DNA of 64,000 bases, taken from Endomicrobium proavitum. Its GTDB lineage: Bacteria; Elusimicrobiota; Endomicrobiia; Endomicrobiales; Endomicrobiaceae. A program made the translations under genes and the position numbers. Shown here piece by piece: positions 1-8,423 of the stretch (within the stretch, counting starts at the first letter, position 1; each line of letters begins with the position of its first letter). The stretch covers positions 1,116,001 through 1,180,000 of the forward strand of contig NZ_CP009498.1 of assembly GCF_001027545.1 (NCBI RefSeq), in the 5' to 3' direction. The notes beneath the pieces were generated by a model. The model saw only the letters and a list, made by a program, of their open reading frames with translations. It had not been told where the DNA came from and did not search any database.

Positions 1-54
1 AAGCGGTTTGCCATTTTATACTTTGTGTGGTAAAATAACGCATCTCAACATAAT

Positions 55-493
55 AAGTAGAAAGTAGGAAGGAGTAAGGAGCAAGTGGAATATGAAAGAC
101 GATATATCTCAAGTTAAAAGCGAATTGTTTGCTGTTAGGATTATAGAGCTTTATAAATATTTGAGTGGCAGTAAGAAAGAATTTGTTCTTTCAAGACAAA
201 TATTGCGTTCAGGCACAAGCATTGGCGCAAATATTTCGGAAGCGGGATATGCTATAAGTAAAAAAGATTTTTTGTCAAAGAAATATATAGCTCTAAAAGA
301 AGCTGTTGAAACATTATATTGGCTGAGATTATTGCACAAAACAGCTTTTTTGCCTGAAACTGAATTTAACAGTCTTTATAAAGATTGCCAAGAACTCGTA
401 AAAATTTTAGTTGCAGCTACAAAAAGTATAAAAACAAAATTATAGGAAGGTTGTGCCGTAAACTTGCTCCTTACTCCTTCTTACTTTCTACTT
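55..493. mobile_element. Inverted-repeat-bounded element carrying a four-helix-bundle gene
   Basis: A 31-bp purine-rich arm at 55-85 is repeated in reverse complement at 463-493 with one mismatch (30 of 31). The arms bracket exactly one gene (92-445). The left arm holds AAGGAG about ten bases before the start codon, so it may double as the ribosome binding site. S23-family proteins are known from intervening sequences of 23S rRNA genes, which also fold on inverted repeats; here the element is not inside an rRNA. Mobility is inferred. A related solo copy lies at 25931-25962. Confidence 0.65.
92..445 (+). CDS. Four-helix bundle protein, S23/IVP (TIGR02436) family
   Basis: This 117-residue protein shows the family pattern of an amphipathic first helix, the motif RSGTSIGANISEA near residues 40-52, and two further helices with KEAVETLYWLRLL. 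Family members are encoded by intervening sequences in 23S rRNA genes of spirochaetes and others, and also occur free in genomes; the diversity-generating-retroelement accessory Avd has the same fold. The biochemical role is unknown, with RNA or DNA binding suspected. It sits alone between the 31-bp inverted repeats, and no reverse transcriptase or rRNA is nearby. The family call is firm; the function is not. Confidence 0.85.
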   Translation: MKDDISQVKSELFAVRIIELYKYLSGSKKEFVLSRQILRSGTSIGANISEAGYAISKKDFLSKKYIALKEAVETLYWLRLLHKTAFLPETEFNSLYKDCQELVKILVAATKSIKTKL

Positions 494-509
494 TAAAAAA
501 AGGATATTA

Positions 510-2201
510 ATGTTTAAACCAAAACTGTTTACTTTACTTAAAAACCGGTCGCAGGAATTTACGGCAAAGCGGATTTTTACCGATATTAACGCCGGGCTTA
601 TAGTTGCATTTATCGCTGTTCCGTTGTCTATAGCTTTAGCTATAGCGTCGGGCGTTATGCCGGGCAAGGGGCTTGTTACCGCTGTTGTCGCGGGGTTTTT
701 AATTTCTTTTTTCGGCGGAAGCCGCGTTCAAATAGGCGGACCTACCGGCGCGTTTGTAATAATTGTTTACGGAATAATTCAAACTTACGGGACTTCCGGA
801 CTTATTACCGCTACGGCAATGGCGGGAGTTTTTCTTATTTTAATGGGACTGTTGAAATTCGGGAAAGTCATAAAATATATTCCCGACCCGATAATTATAG
901 GTTTTACAAGCGGAATAGCGGTTGTGCTTTTTTCTACGCAAATTAACGATTTTTTAGGGCTTGGTCTTACAAGCGTTCCGTCGGAATTTATTGCAAAATG
1001 GGCGCTTTATTTAAAGAGCATTTCACATATAAGTCTTCCAACGCTGGCAATAGGCGCAGGCTCTCTTTTGCTTATGGTTTTTTATCCTAAAAAACTTAAA
1101 TTCTTTCCGGCGCCTTTAGCTGCCATTATACTTTCAACGCTTATAGTTAAATTTTTCGCGCTCCCCGTGGATACAATTTTTTCACACTTCGGAGATATAA
1201 CAAACTCCATGACTTTTTCTCCCGAAATGCCGGCGTTTAGCGTTTCTATGATGGGTAAACTTTTCCAGCCTGCGCTTACAATAGCTTTGCTTGCGGGCAT
1301 AGAATCTTTGCTTTCAGCGGTTGTTGCCGACGGAATGATAGGCAAAAAACATAATTCCAACACAGAACTTATAGCGCAGGGGATAGCCAACATGGGCTCT
1401 GCTGTTTTTGGCGGAATACCCGCCACCGGCGCAATTGCGCGCACAGCCGCAAACGTAAATAACGGCGGAAGAACCCCTATAGCCGGAATTGCGCACGCTG
1501 TTTTTATACTAATAATTATGCTTGCGTTTATGCAGTATATTTCGCTTATCCCAATGGTAACTCTTGCGGCAATACTTTTTAGCGTAGCATATAGAATGGT
1601 GGATTTTAGAGCGTTTCAAGAGCTTATCAAAGCGCCAATGAGCGACTCGTTGGTTTTGCTTATAACTTTTTTTCTGACTGTTTTTGTAGATTTAGTTTAC
1701 GCCATAGAAATAGGAATGATTTTAGCGGCGCTGTTATTTATGAAAAGAATGGCAGACATTACCGGCGTGGAAGACGATTCCGACGACATATACGAAGGCA
1801 TTGAAGAAGACGACATAGAAAATAAAAAGAAGCTCAAAGACGTTGTAGTTTACGAAATTAACGGGCCGTTCTTTTTCGGAGCGGCAAGCGCTTTTATAGA
1901 CCGTTTGGAAAAAGTCAAAGACGATAAAGTTATAATTTTAAGAATGCGAAAAGTTCCCGCAATAGACGCCACCGGATACCACGCTCTTTACAAAATTTAC
2001 AAACGCTGTGCGGCAAACGACACAAGACTTATACTTTGCCAAGTGCAAAAATACCCGCTGAAAGTTTTAAAGAAATTCGGATTTACGGAAATTATCGGAA
2101 GAGAAAACTTCGCCCTAAACATAAACAACGCCTTCAAAAAAGCCGAAGAATACATACTTGCCATGGAAGAATACGAAAAGACTTTTCATTTGAAAAGATA
2201 A
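510..2201 (+). CDS. SulP family inorganic anion transporter with STAS domain
   Basis: This 563-residue inner-membrane protein has about 10-12 hydrophobic segments in residues 25-410, including the SulP signature region around GGSRVQIGGPTGAFVIIVYG, and a cytoplasmic STAS domain in about 445-560 containing RMRKVPAIDATGYHALY. SulP proteins move sulfate, bicarbonate or related anions with H+ or Na+; the substrate cannot be read from sequence. An acidic linker (EDDSDDIYEGIEEDD) joins membrane and STAS parts. The start follows AAGGAT seven bases upstream, directly after the right arm of the inverted repeat, so its native promoter may have been displaced by that element. It has no operon partner. 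Confidence 0.9.
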   Translation: MFKPKLFTLLKNRSQEFTAKRIFTDINAGLIVAFIAVPLSIALAIASGVMPGKGLVTAVVAGFLISFFGGSRVQIGGPTGAFVIIVYGIIQTYGTSGLITATAMAGVFLILMGLLKFGKVIKYIPDPIIIGFTSGIAVVLFSTQINDFLGLGLTSVPSEFIAKWALYLKSISHISLPTLAIGAGSLLLMVFYPKKLKFFPAPLAAIILSTLIVKFFALPVDTIFSHFGDITNSMTFSPEMPAFSVSMMGKLFQPALTIALLAGIESLLSAVVADGMIGKKHNSNTELIAQGIANMGSAVFGGIPATGAIARTAANVNNGGRTPIAGIAHAVFILIIMLAFMQYISLIPMVTLAAILFSVAYRMVDFRAFQELIKAPMSDSLVLLITFFLTVFVDLVYAIEIGMILAALLFMKRMADITGVEDDSDDIYEGIEEDDIENKKKLKDVVVYEINGPFFFGAASAFIDRLEKVKDDKVIILRMRKVPAIDATGYHALYKIYKRCAANDTRLILCQVQKYPLKVLKKFGFTEIIGRENFALNINNAFKKAEEYILAMEEYEKTFHLKR

Positions 2202-2244
2202 TTGATGACAAGCTGCCAAAACGTGTAAATAAAATTATATTTTA

Positions 2245-2807
2245 TCAGCGGCTGCGTCCATTTGAGACATCAAGGCTTTCCTGCATATATCTATATACTA
2301 TTGATATAATTTTTTTGACATCCTCATTAGTGTTTTTATAATATAAATTTTCAAAAACTGTGTTATAGAATTTGCGAATAGGGTCGCTAAGCAAAGCATG
2401 TATAAAAGACTGGGTTACCCCGCTAACTCCGTCAAAATCAAAAGTTACCGCTTGGACTTTTAACAAAAATGCGATTGTTCATTTGCAGTTTTAATAATAG
2501 TTAAAGGAACAAACCGTCCAGACGACTCTTTTTTATCATACGCAAACGGCGATGAAGTATTGGTAAGAGAATACAGCCCCATACGGTCAAGATATAAACC
2601 TGTTTTGGGTACTTTGCCTAAAATACATGCATTCTTCCTACCAACTTTTAATGCCAATGCCGCTGCAATTACTATATTTGCAGGGTGGACAGCAATCCAT
2701 TTGTCATGTGTAGAAATTTCAAGTTTTTCAGGCTCTGAAAAGTCCACAGAATTAACAAAATTACGAAAATTTCTTAAATTACCTTGATTTGAAAAATGTA
2801 TTTTCAT
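2245..2807 (-). pseudogene. Broken STAS-like (DUF4325) protein gene
   Basis: Two minus-strand frames together make one protein. The upstream piece (2807 to 2460) ends in RFVPLTIIKTANEQSHF. The downstream piece (2466 to 2245) begins near VTFDFDGVSGVTQSFIHAL, the hallmark of STAS-like DUF4325 domains that follow a GHKL ATPase in signalling proteins. They meet at a run of five T residues (coding strand) near 2460; one extra T would join the frames into about 190 residues. As I recall the family, a GHKL ATP-binding segment of over 100 residues should lie between these parts and is absent. An internal deletion plus a frameshift is the simplest reading. The two pieces could also be separately translated. 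Confidence 0.55.
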
Positions 2808-2817
2808 AGTTGCATTA

Positions 2818-2906
2818 TACCCGTTAGACGCTTTTTTGTCAATAAGCGCTCTACGGGTATTTTTTACCCGTTAGACGTTCTTTATAAAACAAGCGCTCTA
2901 CGGGTA
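2818..2906. repeat. Two tandem 42-bp palindromic repeats
   Basis: Copies at 2818-2859 and 2865-2906 both open with TACCCGTTAGACG and close with AAGCGCTCTACGGGTA, differing mainly in the central T-rich spacer. Each copy can fold on itself through TACCCGT/ACGGGTA. They lie between the decayed STAS-like gene and the 3' end of the polyene operon and may act as a transcript end for the operon, although no clean U-tract follows. Confidence 0.8.
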
Positions 2907-2960
2907 ATTTTTGGGCACCCATCCCACTGACCCATTATTTTTATGTTTTTTTGATTGCTT

Positions 2961-4712
2961 TTAATCCCAATCGGCTTTTTTGCCAAATGGAGTGAGTGGA
3001 AGTTTGTTGCCAAAAGTTATTTTTTTTGGCATCTCATGAGTTGTAAAGGAACTTTTTATAAATTGATATACACTCTTTTGGGCTTCTTGTACATCTATGT
3101 TGTCCTTAAGCACAATAAAAGCTTTCAATCTTCCCTTGCCAAGTCTAACAATAACATCGTTTATAAAAGGATGCGTTTTCAGTATTCTTTCAACCTTTGT
3201 CGGAAAAACATTTACTCCTGCAACTTGCACAGCATTATCTTTTCTACCAATCACAAAAAAAGACCGTTCGCCGTCTAATTTGGTAATATCTGGAACTTCA
3301 ATTTTTAAAGTAGTATTTTTCCTCTGTATCTCTTTTATCGTTTTATTCTCTATCGTAAAATTCCAAAAAGGTAGAAGTTCAAATGATGAACCTGCCTTTT
3401 GTCTAAATGCTATTGCTCCGCTTTCTGAAGCTCCATAAATTTCTATTACTTTCTCTACGCCGTTTGCATACAGTTTTTCAATTAAAGCATCAGGGCAAGG
3501 AGCTGTTGAAGTTAAAATTGTAATGCTTTTTGGAAATTTAAAATCAAGATCGGCAAGATATTGCAAAAACAGAGGAAACGAAACAAGTAAATCATTTTCT
3601 TGAAGTAATTTACCCCAGTCCAAAAATGGTATAGGCGGATGCATTACGATAGGAACTTTGAGAAAATCAGGCATTTTAAGTGTAAAAATAAATCCATAGG
3701 AGTGGTGAGCGGGAACCGTTGCAACTATTCGATTGACTCCTATAAATAAAAAAGATAAACCTTCAACTTCTTCGTCTATCATGTCTTTTGAATGAATACA
3801 ATTTTTGGCAACGCCGGAGCTTCCTGAAGTAAAAAAATTTATCCGTTTTTTATCATTCATTGATTTAAAACATTGTTTTTCATGCGTTTTGATTGACTCA
3901 ATATTATCGTCTAAAGAGCATAAAAGTTTTAACCCTTCAAAAACTTTTTCTTTTTGAGCAAAACCAGTTATTAATTTTTCTATATCCTGATTTTCAAAAA
4001 CAGACATAACATCCGTCTTACTTCCTGCTATATAAGTTTTAATATAGTCTTTTACTATACGGCTTGTTTCTTCTTGAGATACAAATTGCGAATATTGTTT
4101 TGATAAATTAAATGCCGTCATTGACGGATTAAATTCATCAGCCTCTTTTGTATTAACAATCAATTTTGCATTATTTTCATCCAATGTAAAAACGAAAGCA
4201 GCGGCTGCATCAACAGAATGTATTTTGTTTTTGTATTGTTCAAGAGTTACAGGGTTAATTTCATCAATAATGCACAAGAGAATATCTTTACATCTTTTTG
4301 ATTGCAGCCAACTTTCAGCAGTAATCAATGCGCTCTCAAAAGAGTTTGCGCCATCGCTGATTGTTATACAATGTCCTCTAAAATTCAAAAGCCTTGTTAT
4401 CACTGTTTCAAAAGAATTGTGAACTGATGCAGAAAAAGCCAATGGAGACGCCAAAACATCGCCGTCATAGATTATGCTGTCCATAAAAGCACAAACCTGT
4501 TTTACCGGACCTTTAGCAGTTGCAATTATAAGCCCAATATCTTCTTTTTCCGCTTTTAAATCTATGCCTGCCTGTGACAAAGTTTTTACCGCTGCATAAA
4601 GAGCAAGTTTTTGAAGATTATCTATGCGGCGTAATTGCTTTGCTTGAAAAAAAGACGCAAGCCCTGTAGTATTATTAATATAATTTGCGCTTTTAACGTA
4701 TAATTTACTCAT
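2961..4712 (-). CDS. Fused ketosynthase-like (chain length factor) and acyl-adenylating ligase
   Basis: From the start at 4712 (MSKLYVK, overlapping the upstream ketosynthase stop as ATGAG) the product is 583 residues. The first ~200 residues resemble the short ketosynthase N-terminal domain (PF13723) of aryl-polyene clusters. The nucleophile region reads ITISDGANSFESA, with no cysteine, so it is probably a chain length factor. The rest is an AMP-forming ligase: TSGSSGVAKN phosphate loop, IYGASESG, GRKDNAVQVAGVNVFP hinge, and a C-terminal K in TPFGKKADWD. In aryl polyene pathways the ligase loads the aryl starter onto ACP. These two activities are normally separate proteins, as I recall the clusters. 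The longer in-frame ORF to 4793 lies inside the upstream gene and is not preferred. Confidence 0.8.
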   Translation of the reverse strand: MSKLYVKSANYINNTTGLASFFQAKQLRRIDNLQKLALYAAVKTLSQAGIDLKAEKEDIGLIIATAKGPVKQVCAFMDSIIYDGDVLASPLAFSASVHNSFETVITRLLNFRGHCITISDGANSFESALITAESWLQSKRCKDILLCIIDEINPVTLEQYKNKIHSVDAAAAFVFTLDENNAKLIVNTKEADEFNPSMTAFNLSKQYSQFVSQEETSRIVKDYIKTYIAGSKTDVMSVFENQDIEKLITGFAQKEKVFEGLKLLCSLDDNIESIKTHEKQCFKSMNDKKRINFFTSGSSGVAKNCIHSKDMIDEEVEGLSFLFIGVNRIVATVPAHHSYGFIFTLKMPDFLKVPIVMHPPIPFLDWGKLLQENDLLVSFPLFLQYLADLDFKFPKSITILTSTAPCPDALIEKLYANGVEKVIEIYGASESGAIAFRQKAGSSFELLPFWNFTIENKTIKEIQRKNTTLKIEVPDITKLDGERSFFVIGRKDNAVQVAGVNVFPTKVERILKTHPFINDVIVRLGKGRLKAFIVLKDNIDVQEAQKSVYQFIKSSFTTHEMPKKITFGNKLPLTPFGKKADWD

Positions 4713-5892
4713 AATTTTTTCCGCCAAGCGCCAATACAGCATTACATCCGCCGAAAGCCAAAGAATCTGAAATTGCAGCTTTTGAATTGTCAATTTTTTG
4801 CGTCAATAAAGCAGGAACTAAATTTAATTTATCATCGACAGTTATAAAATTTTTAACCGCTGGAATTTTGCCCTCATTTAAACATATTAAAGATATGCAG
4901 GCTTCCACCGCACCGGCAGCGCCCAAGGTATGACCGGTAAGGCTTTTTGTCGCGCTAACAGGAATATTTTTTAATACTGAATTAAAAACAACAGCTTCCG
5001 CCATGTCATTATCTTGAGTGCCCGTGGCATGAGCGTTTATAAAAGCAATATTTTCAAATTTGATATTTGATTGTCGTAAAGCAAAATTCAATGCTTTTCT
5101 TAACCCCCTGCCCGAAGGTTCCGGAGAGGTAGTATGATAACCGTCGCAAGCATTGCCATAACCTAAAACTGCCCCTATTTTTTTAGCGTTTCTTTTTGCC
5201 GCAAACTCTCTGGATTCCATTATAACAATACCTGCACCCTCGCCAAGATTGATTCCGGCTCTGTTTTTATCAAAAGGTTTACACAGTTCTTTTGAAGCTA
5301 CCATAAGCTTTATAAAACCCGTATAAGGAATCATATTAAGTTCATCGCAGCCGCCTGCTATAACAACATCACACATAGAATTTTCAATCCACTCGGCGCC
5401 AATTCCAATTGCGTCTGTTCCGGAAGCGCACGCAGTTACAACCGTCTGAGAAATTCCGTTAAGTCCGAGTTGTTTTAAAACTTCTTTAGCAGTAGAATAG
5501 TGGATATATTTATCTAAAGGTTCAAGCGGTGGATTTTTTGCAGTTTTCAATTCTTTATAAAAATCAAAACAATTAAAAGAAACATCTACAGTTGTGCCGA
5601 TACAGACGCCAATTCTTGCATTTTTTAAATCCGATATTTGCAAACCGGCTTTTTCAATGGCTTCCTGCAAAGATTTTCTCAAAAATAAATAACTGTAACT
5701 TTCGTCTTCTTTCTTTTGAGCAAGAATTTCTTTTGAAACCTGAAACACTGGATATTGTGCGCAATAAGAACTTTTAAGCCTTTCACAAACAATCGATGGC
5801 GCGCTGTTTCCAACAAATAAATTTTTAGTAATTTCTACTATATTATTTCCTAAAGCGCAAATGCAGCCGCAACCCGAAACAATTATTTTCAT
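4705..5892 (-). CDS. Beta-ketoacyl-ACP synthase (KAS II/FabF-like), polyene pathway
   Basis: This 395-residue thiolase-fold condensing enzyme keeps the full Cys-His-His triad: VTACASGTD (Cys155), INAHATGTQDND and TGHTLGAAGAVE. It should elongate an ACP-bound acyl or polyenoyl chain with malonyl-ACP in the cytoplasm. It is the catalytic partner expected for the chain-length-factor-like domain encoded immediately downstream, whose start overlaps this stop. The second ketosynthase of the cluster (16184-17413) is distinct in sequence. A 165-base gap upstream with a possible attenuator is the widest break in the operon. Assignment to the pathway rests on context; the enzyme class is clear. Confidence 0.9.
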   Translation of the reverse strand: MKIIVSGCGCICALGNNIVEITKNLFVGNSAPSIVCERLKSSYCAQYPVFQVSKEILAQKKEDESYSYLFLRKSLQEAIEKAGLQISDLKNARIGVCIGTTVDVSFNCFDFYKELKTAKNPPLEPLDKYIHYSTAKEVLKQLGLNGISQTVVTACASGTDAIGIGAEWIENSMCDVVIAGGCDELNMIPYTGFIKLMVASKELCKPFDKNRAGINLGEGAGIVIMESREFAAKRNAKKIGAVLGYGNACDGYHTTSPEPSGRGLRKALNFALRQSNIKFENIAFINAHATGTQDNDMAEAVVFNSVLKNIPVSATKSLTGHTLGAAGAVEACISLICLNEGKIPAVKNFITVDDKLNLVPALLTQKIDNSKAAISDSLAFGGCNAVLALGGKNYE

Positions 5893-5992
5893 TAAGAGTG
5901 TCCCTATTTATTATTAACTTAGATACTTCCACCCGCTTGCCTTGTTCACCATTACAAGCTGACACAAAATCAGCGCGGCAATTCAAAACAAA

Positions 5993-6016
5993 CGAAAAAG
6001 CCCGCGTAAAATACGG
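5993..6016 (-). terminator. Possible weak attenuator inside the polyene operon
   Basis: Reading on the minus strand, CCCGTATTTTACGCGGG can form an imperfect hairpin and is followed by CTTTTTCG. It lies in the 165-base gap between the ACP (ends 6058) and ketosynthase (starts 5892) genes, the only large gap in the operon. The stem is short and bulged, so partial attenuation is more likely than full termination. Confidence 0.35.
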
Positions 6017-6057
6017 GATAACGGCAGAAGAATGAGGTCTTGCAACAATCTAAAACA

Positions 6058-6315
6058 TCATTTTTTTCTGTTGGCTTCTATATGTTTTCTCAATGTTCCT
6101 ATCGTCTGGAAAATATTTCTTCCTTCATCCATATTCTCTATTACAATATCATAATTTTTACGCAAAATTATCACAAGTTCTATAGCGTCCAAACTGTCTA
6201 AACCAAGTCCGAAAAACAAAGGAGTATCCTCATTTACACTATCTAAATCAATCCCCTCAATATCTAAGTTTGCACTTAAAACTTTTTTAATATCGTCTAA
6301 CGATGTAGGTATCAT
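6058..6315 (-). CDS. Acyl carrier protein (first of two in the cluster)
   Basis: This 85-residue protein has the ACP four-helix pattern and the phosphopantetheine site GLGLDSLDAIEL (Ser41). It would carry the growing polyene chain as a thioester between the ketosynthase, reductase and dehydratases of the operon. A conventional phosphopantetheinyl transferase must act on it, and none is encoded in the window. The SD sequence for the start is TGGAG, seven to eight bases upstream. The second ACP of the cluster (15933-16187) shares only the core motif, so the two probably serve different partners, as in known aryl polyene systems. Confidence 0.9.
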   Translation of the reverse strand: MIPTSLDDIKKVLSANLDIEGIDLDSVNEDTPLFFGLGLDSLDAIELVIILRKNYDIVIENMDEGRNIFQTIGTLRKHIEANRKK

Positions 6316-6372
6316 TTTTTCTCCATTGTTTCTTTATTTTTAGCGGACAACACTCACTCTTTGCATATCGTT

Positions 6373-7269
6373 TTAACTCCACATATCATAGTAATTATAA
6401 AACTGATAGGGGTATTTTTTTGTAAACTCTTCAAGAGATTGTATAAATTTTTGCGCTTCTTGAAAATAGTTTTCACGGGCGTGACCTTTATCTTCAACAA
6501 AGAACGCAGCAGGTATTAAAGAATCTACTTTTCCACTTCCTTGATATGGGAAAAAAATTACTGCAATAGGAACGCCTGTTGCGCCCGCAATTCTATAAAT
6601 ACTAAAAGGTATATTTATTTTACCGCCGAGAAAATCTACTTTTATAAAATTCTCTTTGCCTATTTTTCCGCCGAAAGTTCTATCTCCCATCATACAAACT
6701 ATACCTTTTTTAGCAAGTACAGACATAATCTCTATCGTTCCGCCCCCAAAACCGTTTGGATCTATAAATTGAACCAGAGATTGTTTACCTGACAGCTCAT
6801 GAGCGTGTTTATCAACATCTTTTTTACTTCTGTGATAAACAACATATTTTTCTCCTTCTAAAAAATCAAAAGAAGACATTGCCGCCTGCCAACAACCGCA
6901 ATGAGCGCTAATAATTATTAATCCTTTGCCCTGCGCGACTAAATCGCGGCAAAGTTGCTGGTCTTTTTTTGAAGAGATAATTTTTATATCCCCCCTTATG
7001 CCCAAAACCGCTCTGTCAATGAGAATTTTACCGAAAGTAAAATTTAACTTATAAGTTTTAAACCAAAGGCTTATTTTACCGCTGTTTGGAAATCTGTGTT
7101 TTAAATAAAAAGAAGCCTTTATTCTCACTGAAGGTAAAAACGTATAAAAAAGAACTATGGGGTACAAAACAAAATATGCCGTCCATCTTCCACCATATTT
7201 TATAAAAATACCAAGCAGGTTTTGAAAAAATCTGCTGCCTAAACTTTTACCTGTCCACTTTTGAACCAT
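6373..7269 (-). CDS. LpxL/HtrB-type lysophospholipid acyltransferase
   Basis: This 298-residue inner-membrane-associated protein has a hydrophobic N-terminal segment (about 15-45), the SAHCGCWQAA catalytic block around residue 120 (the H of the HX4-D/E-like site) and a downstream GDRTFGGK block, as in the LpxL/LpxM family. In polyene clusters a homologous domain is often fused behind a family 2 glycosyltransferase and is thought to attach the polyene chain to a glycolipid or lipid head group. Here it is a separate protein whose start overlaps the glycosyltransferase stop by 23 bases, so the two are translationally coupled. Acceptor and donor are unknown. Confidence 0.8.
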   Translation of the reverse strand: MVQKWTGKSLGSRFFQNLLGIFIKYGGRWTAYFVLYPIVLFYTFLPSVRIKASFYLKHRFPNSGKISLWFKTYKLNFTFGKILIDRAVLGIRGDIKIISSKKDQQLCRDLVAQGKGLIIISAHCGCWQAAMSSFDFLEGEKYVVYHRSKKDVDKHAHELSGKQSLVQFIDPNGFGGGTIEIMSVLAKKGIVCMMGDRTFGGKIGKENFIKVDFLGGKINIPFSIYRIAGATGVPIAVIFFPYQGSGKVDSLIPAAFFVEDKGHARENYFQEAQKFIQSLEEFTKKYPYQFYNYYDMWS

Positions 7270-8422
7270 ATATAAGACTCTTCCTTAAAATTTTACCTGC
7301 AAAAAACACTATAGAGCCGACAATAAGCGCAAAAATTGGAGCAACGATTAATGAACCTATAATCCATTCCCAAATTCTTTGAAAAAATTGCACGCCTATT
7401 ATTTTCCAACTTATTTCAGTAATAAAATTTCCATGACGTAAAAAATATCCGACTTCAATGCAAATAAAAGGGATAAACGGTGGCATTGCAAGCTTATCAA
7501 CGCTGAAAGCCACTGCTCTATTTAAATTAAACCAACCTACGCCAACGAATAAAAATATATTTCTTATGCCCGGCAGAGCAATTGCTCCCCAAAAAGAGCC
7601 CCACGCGGCAGAAATTCCCAAATGAAAAGGATTGTCTTCTCTTTTCATTTGTTCCACTACCACTTTAAAAGGATTTACAGAAATCAGGCAGCCCTTTTCA
7701 TCTTCAATATACTTCCTGTGCGCAATAGGTATCATTGAACGAATTGTAAGGTATGTATTTAAAACTCCAAGTCTGGCATTATCTTTTATAAATTTAAAAT
7801 GAGACACTCTGTCGGAAGGCTGCGGATAATAAACGCCAACTTCAACTTCTTGAACGCTAAACCCCATCCAAATAGCTTTTACTATTATTTCAACTTCAAA
7901 AGTAAATCTTTTTGAAAAAATTTTGTATTTACCAAAAAGTTCAACAGGATAAACTCTGAACCCGCTTTGTATGTCTGTTATTTGTTTGCTTGTTTGCACC
8001 TTAGCCCAAAAACCAGAAAATTTTCGTCCGAACTTTGACGCCAAAGGAATTAATGGGTCGGCAAAATTTCTTTTACCTATGATAATAGAATGTATATGTT
8101 TTTGAGCAGCATCAATAAGTTTTTCAATATCAGAAGCATAATGCTGCCCGTCAGCATCTATGGTAACTATATGTGTAAATTTATTATCTTTTGCCCATTG
8201 CGCTCCAGCAAGAATAGCCGCACCTTTACCTTTATTTTTTGCAAACCTTATGACATTGATCGGCATATCTTTAATTGTTTGAACTCCGTCATCAGAGCTG
8301 CCGTCGTCAACAATTAAAATATCTTTGTAATACAGCAACGTTTCTTGCGCAACTTTCCGAACAGTCGCACTATGATTGTAAAGCGGTATTACAACTAATA
8401 GTTTAAATTTTGTTGATATCAT
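7247..8422 (-). CDS. Family 2 glycosyltransferase with C-terminal DUF2062-like membrane region
   Basis: This 391-residue protein begins with a dolichol-phosphate-mannose-synthase-like GT-A domain (VVIPLYNH, IVDDGSSDDG, IDADGQH with the DXD metal site, IQSGFRVYPVE) through about residue 240. A membrane-associated region follows (about 265-385, FHLGISAAWGSFWGAIALPG) resembling DUF2062. It probably transfers a sugar from a nucleotide or polyprenyl donor to the lipid head group of the polyene. Related cluster proteins carry an acyltransferase at their C-terminus; here that part is the next, overlapping gene. Substrates cannot be read from sequence. Confidence 0.82.
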   Translation of the reverse strand: MISTKFKLLVVIPLYNHSATVRKVAQETLLYYKDILIVDDGSSDDGVQTIKDMPINVIRFAKNKGKGAAILAGAQWAKDNKFTHIVTIDADGQHYASDIEKLIDAAQKHIHSIIIGKRNFADPLIPLASKFGRKFSGFWAKVQTSKQITDIQSGFRVYPVELFGKYKIFSKRFTFEVEIIVKAIWMGFSVQEVEVGVYYPQPSDRVSHFKFIKDNARLGVLNTYLTIRSMIPIAHRKYIEDEKGCLISVNPFKVVVEQMKREDNPFHLGISAAWGSFWGAIALPGIRNIFLFVGVGWFNLNRAVAFSVDKLAMPPFIPFICIEVGYFLRHGNFITEISWKIIGVQFFQRIWEWIIGSLIVAPIFALIVGSIVFFAGKILRKSLIYGSKVDR

Positions 8423-8423
8423 A

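Noticed and set aside
92-445. Diversity-generating retroelement accessory (Avd)
   Set aside because: The fold is shared, but no reverse transcriptase or template/variable repeat lies nearby.
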